From CANLBN01 sp965230205 (lineage in GTDB: Bacteria > Pseudomonadota > Gammaproteobacteria > Pseudomonadales > Cellvibrionaceae), in NCBI GenBank assembly GCA_965230205.1, contig OZ245996.1, positions 3,534,001-3,598,000 of the forward strand: a stretch of 64,000 bases of DNA, given 5' to 3'. The position numbers and the translations under genes were made by a program. Under the pieces are notes generated by a model. The model had not been told where the DNA came from, did not search any database, and saw only the letters and a list, made by a program, of their open reading frames with translations. This document shows, piece by piece, positions 19,149 to 27,500 of this stretch; positions within the stretch are counted from its first letter, which is position 1, and each line of letters starts with the position of its first letter.

Positions 19149-20948
19149 GTGAAAAATGATTTACCCACGTTAAGTTTGTTAATTCGCTCTTTGGCGATAA
19201 TTTTTGCTACGACTTCTATTTTTTACCACCTGTGGCTCATCTTTCAGGGACTTATTCCGAATCTAGTTAGCCGCCCTCTTCATCTGTGTCTTGCATTGCC
19301 CTGGTTATTTTTCTTTGTAAAAAGCAAGAACATTACCGAACAATTTTCAGGCTGGGTATTAGGTACTCTTGGTATAGCCGCATCGTTATGGGTTGCCATT
19401 AACCAAAACGAACTAGGTGACCAGTACGGAATATTGATGAATGACTTTCAAATTGCGATTGGTATTACTTTATTAGTCGTTGTTATAGAAGGTGCGCGAC
19501 GTGCAATAGGATGGCCTTTACCATTAGTTGCTCTTGTTTCATTGCTTTATGGTTTATATGGGCAATACCTCCCGGGGGAATTCGGCCATGCAGGTCCACC
19601 GTTAAATAGCTTTTTAGGAACACTGACAATTGCAGAAGGCGGTATTTGGGGGAGCTTGACGGATGTATCCGTTAAAGTTGTTGCCATTTTTGTTATTTTT
19701 GGTGCTGTGTTAAATGCAGGGGAATCTGGCCAAGGGTTTATGAACCTTGCGGCAGCGGCGGCAGGAAAATTAAAAGGCGGTGCGGGAAAAGTCTCTGTTA
19801 TATCCTCTGCTCTATTTGGCTCCATTTCTGGCTCTGCCTCAGCTAATGTCGCCTCAACAGGCGCTATTACACTCCCCGCAATGACAAAACTGGGGTACCC
19901 AAAACGATTAGCGGCAGCAATAGAAGCTGTTGCGTCATCAGGCGGGCAAATAATGCCACCACTTATGGGAGCTGGCGCATTTGTAATGGTGACACTGACC
20001 GGTATTCCATACACCAGTATTATGGCAGCAGCATTATTACCAGCTATTTTATATTTTTTTACTGTTTGGGTAGGAATCAATGCTTACTCAAAGCAATTTG
20101 AATTGAAGGGTATTGCAGCTGAAGATAAGCCAAGCAACCGTGATGTTTTAGTGACTTCTACATTTTTTCTAGTGCCATTTACAGTTCTTTTATTTGGTAT
20201 GTTTGTTATAGAAAAATCACCGCAATATTCAGCATCTATGGCTATTCTTGCTGGTATAGCCATGTTATTTATTGATAGCAATTTACAATTTGATGTAAAG
20301 AAAACCTTGGGTCGATTGGAGACTGCTGTCATCACATCTGCTCGACAAATTTCAATGATTGCCTCAATCATTATCTGTGCATCTATTATTATTGGCGTCT
20401 TAAGTATCACAGGGCTTGGTATTAAAATTACCTCTTTGATTTTAACGGGTTCTGGTGGCTTATTGTGGCCATCGTTATTATTAACTGCACTTGCCTGCAT
20501 GCTATTGGGCATGGAGGTTCCAACAACAGCGGCTTACGTCATTTGTATCGCTGTAGCAGGTCCGGCATTAACTCAACTGGGTGTAGAACCTTTACAAGCA
20601 CATCTATTTGTTTTTTGGTACGCCCTCATCTCTACTATTACCCCTCCTGTCTGTGGCGCAGTCTTTATTGCATCAGGTATGATCAATGAAAACTGGTTAA
20701 AGGTAGCGCTGACAGCAATGGCACTGGGTGTCGGCTTGTATATTATTCCATTAGGGATGATAGCAAACCCAGAAATCCTTCAATTAGGCACAAATATTGG
20801 TTCTGCATTATTGGCATTTATTCAATTAGCTGTAGGTTTATCATTAATTTCCTATGGTTTGATTGGCTTTAAGGAAGTTATTTATAAAACTATATTATTA
20901 GTAGCCGGTGTATCCGTTATTTTTGGACATTTATTTTTCATCAATTAG
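19149..20948 (+). CDS. TAXI-TRAP fused permease (small and large subunits)
   Basis: 599 residues, almost wholly hydrophobic, with about 16-18 predicted membrane spans. The first four (to about 110) match the small Q subunit and the rest the large M subunit, the fusion usual for TAXI systems. Conserved M-type blocks include GSISGSASANVASTGAITLPAM, SSGGQIMPPLMGAGAF and ISTITPPVCGAVF. It is a Na+- or H+-driven secondary importer using the binding protein upstream. GTG start at 19149. Next gene starts 9 nt after the stop. Confidence 0.93.
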   Translation: MKNDLPTLSLLIRSLAIIFATTSIFYHLWLIFQGLIPNLVSRPLHLCLALPWLFFFVKSKNITEQFSGWVLGTLGIAASLWVAINQNELGDQYGILMNDFQIAIGITLLVVVIEGARRAIGWPLPLVALVSLLYGLYGQYLPGEFGHAGPPLNSFLGTLTIAEGGIWGSLTDVSVKVVAIFVIFGAVLNAGESGQGFMNLAAAAAGKLKGGAGKVSVISSALFGSISGSASANVASTGAITLPAMTKLGYPKRLAAAIEAVASSGGQIMPPLMGAGAFVMVTLTGIPYTSIMAAALLPAILYFFTVWVGINAYSKQFELKGIAAEDKPSNRDVLVTSTFFLVPFTVLLFGMFVIEKSPQYSASMAILAGIAMLFIDSNLQFDVKKTLGRLETAVITSARQISMIASIIICASIIIGVLSITGLGIKITSLILTGSGGLLWPSLLLTALACMLLGMEVPTTAAYVICIAVAGPALTQLGVEPLQAHLFVFWYALISTITPPVCGAVFIASGMINENWLKVALTAMALGVGLYIIPLGMIANPEILQLGTNIGSALLAFIQLAVGLSLISYGLIGFKEVIYKTILLVAGVSVIFGHLFFIN

Positions 20949-20957
20949 ATAAATACT

Positions 20958-21989
20958 ATGAAAGATTCAATAGATAATAGAAGGATTAATAAAACCCTAC
21001 CCCTGATTTCACCTAAGGAACTAAAAGAAAAATTACCGATTAAAAATCAGCATAGTGAAAGAGTATCAATTGCCAGAAAAACGATTGCAGATATTATAGA
21101 TAGTAAGGATGACCGCTTATTAGTTATTGTTGGCCCCTGTTCTGTACATGACCCTAAAGCCTGTATTGAATATGCCGAGAAACTTAAGTCCATTATAGAT
21201 GACTACCCTCAGCTGTATTTCGTTATGAGGGTGTATTTTGAAAAGCCTCGTACTATTGTGGGCTGGAAAGGCTTAATTAATGACCCAACACTAGACGGCC
21301 AATATAAAATTAATGAAGGGCTTATTCTTGCCAGGCAATTATTATTATCAATCAGTGATCTCGGTTTACCAATTGCCACTGAATTTTTAGATACGACATT
21401 TGGTCAATACTATTCTGATTTAATTAGTGTTGCAGCAATTGGGGCACGGACAGTTGAAAGCCAAATACATCGAGAATTAGCTTCTGGTTTATCAATGCCC
21501 ATAGGTTTTAAAAATCGTACAGATGGTGACGTTTCTGTAGCCATCGACGCAGTACGTTCAGCCAGTCATCCTCACTCGTTTCCGTCCATTAATGAAAATG
21601 GCGACACTGTTATTTTTACCACAACCGGTAATGATGATGCCTTTATTATATTACGAGGAGGTAATAAATCTGGTACAAATTATCATGAAAATAATATTCT
21701 CTCACTTACTGAACAGTTACAAGACCTCAATATCAACAAGAAAATTGTTGTCGATTGTAGCCATGGAAACAGTGGGAAAGATCCAGATAAACAAATGCTT
21801 GTTATTAAAGAGATTATTAAGCAGCGAGAGAAAGGTATTAAAAGTGTTGGTGGAATCATGCTCGAAAGCTTTTTAGAATCAGGAAGGCAAGATATTACAT
21901 CTGAGAATACAATGAATTATGGGCAAAGTATTACAGATGCTTGCCTTTCCTTTGAGCAAACAGTAAAGCTCTTAGACAGCCTAAAATAA
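20958..21989 (+). CDS. 3-deoxy-7-phosphoheptulonate (DAHP) synthase, class I
   Basis: 343 residues, the size of AroF/G/H. It condenses phosphoenolpyruvate and erythrose 4-phosphate into DAHP, the entry step to chorismate. Landmarks: LLVIVGPCSVHDP, VMRVYFEKPRT, GWKGLINDP, GARTVESQIHRELASGLSMPIGFKNRTDG and VVDCSHGNSGKD. Which end product inhibits it cannot be read. It lies 9 nt after the TRAP permease in one operon and near the biosynthetic genes, so it may be a dedicated isozyme feeding an aromatic precursor. That link is inferred from context. Confidence 0.93.
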   Translation: MKDSIDNRRINKTLPLISPKELKEKLPIKNQHSERVSIARKTIADIIDSKDDRLLVIVGPCSVHDPKACIEYAEKLKSIIDDYPQLYFVMRVYFEKPRTIVGWKGLINDPTLDGQYKINEGLILARQLLLSISDLGLPIATEFLDTTFGQYYSDLISVAAIGARTVESQIHRELASGLSMPIGFKNRTDGDVSVAIDAVRSASHPHSFPSINENGDTVIFTTTGNDDAFIILRGGNKSGTNYHENNILSLTEQLQDLNINKKIVVDCSHGNSGKDPDKQMLVIKEIIKQREKGIKSVGGIMLESFLESGRQDITSENTMNYGQSITDACLSFEQTVKLLDSLK

Positions 21990-21998
21990 AAATGTGAT

Positions 21999-22045
21999 GT
22001 GGTGTCGAAAACATTTATTTTTCCAACACCACTAATATTTTTTAT
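21999..22045. terminator. Bidirectional terminator between convergent genes
   Basis: GTGGTGT (21999-22005) pairs with ACACCAC (22026-22032) and is followed by a T-rich tract on the plus strand; A-rich DNA on the other side could serve the minus-strand gene. It sits exactly between the stops of the DAHP synthase and the symporter. Confidence 0.65.
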
Positions 22046-23391
22046 TATTCGTTATCTTTGAAATACGTTCTGGTGACTGCAAAAACCACAGGGCTCAATA
22101 ACAATAAGGCGATTAAGTTAGGAATTGCCATTAGTGCATTTAATGTGTCAGCTAATAGCCAGATGTAACCAAGATCAGCAATTGCACCAAAGAAAATTGC
22201 AATAACCCAGAGAATGCGAAACGGCATTACAGATTTAACACCAAATAAATATTGCACACAGCGCTCACCATATATGCTCCAGCCTATAATTGTTGTAAAA
22301 GCAAAAATGGCCAGGCTGATTGTCACCACATAACCACCAATACCAGGTAATGCAGCTTCAAAAGCAGCAGAAGTCAATGCTGCTCCCGTTTCACCACCTT
22401 GCCATTCACCTGTCACAATAATAGCTAACCCTGTAATAGAACATACAATAATTGTATCGATAAATGTTCCTAGCATAGCGACTAAACCTTGGCTAACAGG
22501 GTCTTTCGTTGCTGCAGAAGCATGAGCAATGGGTGCACTTCCCAAGCCTGCTTCATTTGAGAATATGCCTCGTGCTACACCAAAGCGAATGGCTGCCCAT
22601 ACCGTTGCTCCTGCAAAACCACCAGTAGCTGCCTGGCCAGTAAAAGCACTGCTGAATATCAATGAAAATGCTGCAGGTATTTCATTAATATTTAATGCCA
22701 ATACGATAATACCTGCCAAAAAATAGGCTGAGGCCATTAGCGGTACCAAGGTTCCTGCAACATGAGAAATTCGCTTAATACCGCCTAGTAAAACAAGGCC
22801 AACAACGATCATTGTTATTAAGCCACTAATCCATTGTTCAACTCCAAAAGTACCTTGTATGGCACTAGCAATAGAATTAGATTGTACGGTATTGCCAATA
22901 CCAAAACCTGCAATGGCACCGAAAATAGAAAAAAGCAGTGCCAACCATTGCCACTGACTACTCAACCCATTTTTAATGTAATACATTGGGCCACCGACAT
23001 ACTGCCCATTTTCATCCTGTTCTCGAAATTTAACCGCACACACAGCTTCAGCATATTTCGTTGCCATACCAACTAATGCTGTGATCCACATATAAAATAA
23101 AGCGCCTGGCCCACCAATAAAAACAGCCGTTGCAACACCCGCTATATTACCGGTACCAATAGTGGCTGATAGAGACGTCATTAATGCATTAAATGGCGTG
23201 ATTTCTCCCTTTGCCCCTGGAGATGATTCTCTCCCTTTAAATAGTAAAGAAAATCCATAAAATAATTTTTGTAGAGGCATTGCTTTTAAGCCGAGCATTA
23301 AAAAAAAGCCAGTACCTAGAATAAGTACTAACATAGGCACACCCCAAACAATGCCATTCAGCCAGCTTGTGGCTGAGGTTAACGCGTCCAT
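22045..23391 (-). CDS. Na+:alanine/glycine symporter, AGCS family
   Basis: 448 residues with about 10-11 membrane spans. The AGCS signature region is clear: NALMTSLSATIGTGNIAGVATA near residue 70, GGPMYYIKNGL, and GVARGIFSNEAGLGSAPIAHA near 275. It imports alanine or glycine with Na+ through the inner membrane, in line with a marine lifestyle. It stands alone, convergent with the DAHP synthase. Confidence 0.93.
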   Translation of the reverse strand: MDALTSATSWLNGIVWGVPMLVLILGTGFFLMLGLKAMPLQKLFYGFSLLFKGRESSPGAKGEITPFNALMTSLSATIGTGNIAGVATAVFIGGPGALFYMWITALVGMATKYAEAVCAVKFREQDENGQYVGGPMYYIKNGLSSQWQWLALLFSIFGAIAGFGIGNTVQSNSIASAIQGTFGVEQWISGLITMIVVGLVLLGGIKRISHVAGTLVPLMASAYFLAGIIVLALNINEIPAAFSLIFSSAFTGQAATGGFAGATVWAAIRFGVARGIFSNEAGLGSAPIAHASAATKDPVSQGLVAMLGTFIDTIIVCSITGLAIIVTGEWQGGETGAALTSAAFEAALPGIGGYVVTISLAIFAFTTIIGWSIYGERCVQYLFGVKSVMPFRILWVIAIFFGAIADLGYIWLLADTLNALMAIPNLIALLLLSPVVFAVTRTYFKDNE

Positions 23392-23783
23392 AAAAACTCC
23401 CCGTTTTTTTAATTATTTAAGTTTTAATTGTAATTATTAAATGCGCAATATATGCTCGATATGATTCTGGCATTATCATTTAATAATTTATTTTAGAAAT
23501 TTCACGAACTTATAATTTATTCTTCTTCACGTTCGATCAGGTGGCGCATTTTATTATTCATTTCTACTAATTTTTTGATCATTCCTACGGTTTTCTTGTT
23601 AATTACTCTGATATTTTAACGCCCTATTGATATTTTCTACGGTTCTATTTCTGATTCCTCTGGTGCTATTGCTTATTGCTACTGCTTTATTGTAAGAAAG
23701 CGTTCTTATAGCGTTAATATTTTTTATGCCGCTTAATAACGCTAGTTAGTTAAAACTTGATAATTATAAGAAAGAGAAAATAT
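23392..23783. other. Intergenic region, no convincing gene
   Basis: About 390 bp between divergent genes. It holds a short minus-strand reading frame (about 23520-23605) without a good ribosome site and two scattered CTACGGTT words. Both promoters must be here, but I cannot point to them. Confidence 0.35.
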
Positions 23784-24509
23784 ATGAAACTACATACTTT
23801 TTTAAATACAGCCTTTATAGCTATCAGCTTATTAGCTGCAATACCATCACAAGCTCAAACCATTCGACTGACGACAGAGTTTTATCCACCTTATAATATG
23901 GTAGATGGTGATAACATTATTACTGGTATATCAACAGATATCGTTAGAGAATTATTCAAACGGAATAAAACAAGCTATCAAATTGAATTGCTGCCTTGGC
24001 AACGAGCATATGACAGCGCATTAAGCAATCAAAATAGCGGTGTTTATTCAACATCTCGCACAGCAGAAAGAGAGCGCTTATTTAAATGGGTAAGCCCTTT
24101 AACAACCTATAAGTGGGTTTTCTTGGCAAAAAAGGAACGAAATATCCAACTGAATTCACTTGAAGATGCAAAGAAATATACTATTGGTGGTTACTACGGA
24201 GATGCCACAGCTCAGTATTTGGAAAGCAAAGGGTTTACATTAGATTTAGTTAGTCGTGATGATTTAAATGCTTTAAAACTGGCTAGAGATAGAATCGACC
24301 TTTGGGCAACAGGTAATTTGTCGGGGCCCTATTTTGCAAAAAAACAAAATGTTACCGGCTTAGTAGAAGTACTAACCTTCAAAGAAACGCCAATGGGAAT
24401 TGCATTTAATCCAAATACCTCAGCTAATATTATCAATAGTTTAAATAAAACATTACAAGCAATGCATGCTGACGGCAGCATTAATACAATTTATGAAAAA
24501 TATCGCTAA
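23784..24509 (+). CDS. Periplasmic amino-acid-type solute-binding protein (SBP_bac_3 family), orphan
   Basis: 241 residues from ATG 23784; a TTG-started extension of nine residues is unlikely because the signal peptide begins here (MKLHTFLNTAF...PSQAQ). The fold matches short polar-amino-acid binding proteins: TEFYPPYNMVDGDNIITGISTDIV at the start and LYNTI-type DGSINTIYEKYR at the end. No permease is adjacent. Many such proteins in marine gammaproteobacteria are orphans of unknown ligand. Confidence 0.85.
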   Translation: MKLHTFLNTAFIAISLLAAIPSQAQTIRLTTEFYPPYNMVDGDNIITGISTDIVRELFKRNKTSYQIELLPWQRAYDSALSNQNSGVYSTSRTAERERLFKWVSPLTTYKWVFLAKKERNIQLNSLEDAKKYTIGGYYGDATAQYLESKGFTLDLVSRDDLNALKLARDRIDLWATGNLSGPYFAKKQNVTGLVEVLTFKETPMGIAFNPNTSANIINSLNKTLQAMHADGSINTIYEKYR

Positions 24510-24534
24510 ATAATTTTTCTAGTAACGCTTTATT

Positions 24535-24562
24535 ATTTTAGCGCCATCTCTGGCGCTAAAAT
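24535..24562. terminator. Strong bidirectional terminator hairpin
   Basis: ATTTTAGCGCC (24535-24545) pairs perfectly with GGCGCTAAAAT (24552-24562) over a 6-nt loop. The A/T arms give a U-tail on either strand, serving both convergent genes. Confidence 0.85.
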
Positions 24563-24577
24563 TACTCATAAAGATTA

Positions 24578-27500
24578 TTATTTATTATTGATTCGAGGCG
24601 AAATTTCGAAACCTAAAATCGTGTCGCTATATTGGAAAAGTATACGGAACTTGCTGGTTGAATCTTCACCTGCAAATGGTATTTTTGGCAAGTCAAGGTT
24701 CGCTGGTGCAAAATTAATGTTGCCTCCAATATAACCACTGTTTGCCGCTTTAGCTTCATCACCAATATAAGCGACTAACGCGAAATCAGCTGCCGCAATA
24801 CCAACATTGCCAGCTACATGTAGCGCCGTGAGATTAACAGGCAAGCCCAATTGTTGCCCTGCTAAATACATAGCAAGGGGGCTCACAGCAGCACCAATTA
24901 AATCTGCTGCAATAGGCAACCCAGCTTGAGCCCCCAATGCTCTCAGATCATAACTATGCGCCAAACCCACTGATAAACCGCCGTTGATTAAGCCTTCTGA
25001 AATAGGTGCTTCATTCCAGAAATGTCTGGCAAGTTCTGCAAAGCGTTTAATGCCACGATAAAGCGTCGGGTTGGCAACTAATCCGTTTAACTGCCCAGCC
25101 GGTATTTCGATGGCAAGCATAACGGCAGCCATTTCCACCACAAAATTAATGGATTCATTAGGGCGAATAAAGAGGCCCGCATTGTCATTAATCGCAGTAA
25201 CTAGGTCGTCGTAGTCCAGCACTACTGCATGATCAACCATGCGACTTAATGCCAGTGTCATCCACCAACGCATACGGTCAACAATATCCGTATTGTAAGT
25301 TACCGTACCTCTGGGAATACCCAGTTGCGAACCCACCAATTGTAGCAACTCGCGAGCCAGCGCTGGATTTGCTGCAATATCACTGGCTAAACGTTGGGCT
25401 GTCACCACGGTAGCGCCACCTACCTGATCTCGAACCTGGCTCACAATTGAACCTAACGCAAGTCGAATGACTTGATGCGATAATGGCCCATTGAGCACAT
25501 TAGTCACTAACTGTTCACCCCGAGCTTGAGCTGCTTCTACAGAGTCAATCAACACAGTAAAGTCATCAAATTGAGTGCCATCCAATACTGTATCGATACT
25601 GCCCGGGTCAGAAGCACCATCTGCTACGTGAGAGACATTACTACTAAACCAGTTTTTAGCCGTTTTGATTAATGTCATTGGACTAATGGTTGCATCCGGG
25701 AAGGCAATTCCTGCTTGAGAACCATAAATAACACCCGTCAAACTTGAAGTTGTAAAGGATTCTCCACGACTTGGGTACCAGCTTTGCCTAAAGATAAACT
25801 CTTTAACACCAAAGATACCCGCATCGAGTGCAAGATATTCCTGATTAAACGGACCATCAAGATCAACACCGGTGAAGTCAATGGCACGCAAACGGATTTC
25901 CACTTCATGACGACCATCCCCATAAATCCGTGGGTAAGTTAAGGTAATACGGAACTGGAGATCATCCAGGAAGCTTGGGCTGATATTATCCATCAAGCGA
26001 GTTAAACGCGGGCAATCCTGACAGGTAAGTTCAATAAGCTTAGTCACCGCTACATAGTAAACTGCTGACATATCGACGCGCCGGAACTTACCCGAATCTG
26101 GGGCCCCAAATAACGTTGATGATTTAGGATCTCCTGTCGCTGCCTGTGCATTCGTTGTTGTTGTATTACTACCGGCACTACCATTATTAGTCGGTGTTTC
26201 CAGATCTAAAAATTGCACTAGACCAGCCGTATTGGACTCAAGTTTAGCGGCGGCATCAATAAACTCAGGTACAAGTTTAATATCCCCACTCTCTACCTTG
26301 TCTACAAACCCTGTCATCAACTGCACATAGTTGTACATGGTCTTAAAGTCTTGGCAACCACTGATCCAACCTTCCTCACTGATATCCGCATTACGCTGAT
26401 CGTAATTCGATAACAGATTGGTTAAATCAACACCTTGATCGTACAAACACTGTAAGGTTTGTTTCACCACATATAACTCAACCTCAGTACCAATCACAGC
26501 TGCCAGATAATCAAAGGTTGTCTGAGTCCAGTTAGTCACAAAAGTAAAGCCTTGACGTATCCACGAGGCTCTGGTTTCTGCAGACTGTTCAGGCCCCAAA
26601 CCTAAGCGGACAGTCGATGGCGTAAAGTAATCAGTGCCATTCACCGTAAACCCTTGATTGCTGTAACGCAGAGGCTGGCTTGTCGAAATATTTGGCTTCA
26701 CATTAAAGTTGTACAAACGTTTGGCGCGGGCTATCGAGATTTTCCCTAAACGCCAAAGTGCATAGATACCGTAAGTATCTGGATCACTGCTCAATAAATT
26801 GTTGATATTATTGAGTGCCGTGGTGTCGCTATTGTTACTCGCGAGATAGGTATAAACCTCGTGGGAGATCGCTTTGTAGTTATCTTGTCCGATCGAGAAG
26901 TCCGAGATCACTACTGGGAAAGTTGGGTAGCCATCCAGACCCACAGTCGAGGATAAGGTCATCAGCCCTGCACTATCAGTAACCACAGAGGTTTGTTCCA
27001 CTTGCCCATTGATTAAACGATGACGACGTAGGTAACTACTTTGTGAACCGAACCAGGAAACCTTCGGTAAATCCGGTAACTGGCTAGGGTTAGCAATCAT
27101 AGTATTACTAAAATCATTGCGCACAATATCGCGGCTATCGCTCAGCTGGATATCATCGCCTGCACTGCCATTCACATCGTCCTGACCAAAGCCACCAATA
27201 ATAGTGTCTTCGCCATCGCTACCACGCAGGGTATCGTTACCAGCACCACCGACGATGATATCGTTGCCTGCTTCACCGTATAGCTTATCGTTTCCGCGGC
27301 CACCAACGATGGTGTCATTACCGGCCCCTCCTTTGACTTCTAAGGTGCCATAGTCAACATCTTCATCAACAACAACTGAATCGTTGCCACCCGCAACACC
27401 GATAAAGAGTCGTCGTGTTTGCGTCGGTGTGAGTTTTTGTACAACGCCATTGATAACCGCTTCAACCGAGTCAACACCTTGTCGGATATGCACGGTATCA

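Noticed and set aside
19547..20080. Long minus-strand open frame (177 codons) inside the TAXI permease, and similar frames opposite other genes
   Set aside because: It mirrors a highly conserved membrane-protein gene, has Pro/Ala/Ile-rich composition typical of antisense frames, and no ribosome site.
23520..23605. Short minus-strand frame ending MNNKMRHLIEREEE
   Set aside because: No ribosome site and no recognisable family; too short to support.
27100..27360. Repetitive GC-richer DNA
   Set aside because: It is the coding sequence of the RTX glycine/aspartate repeats.
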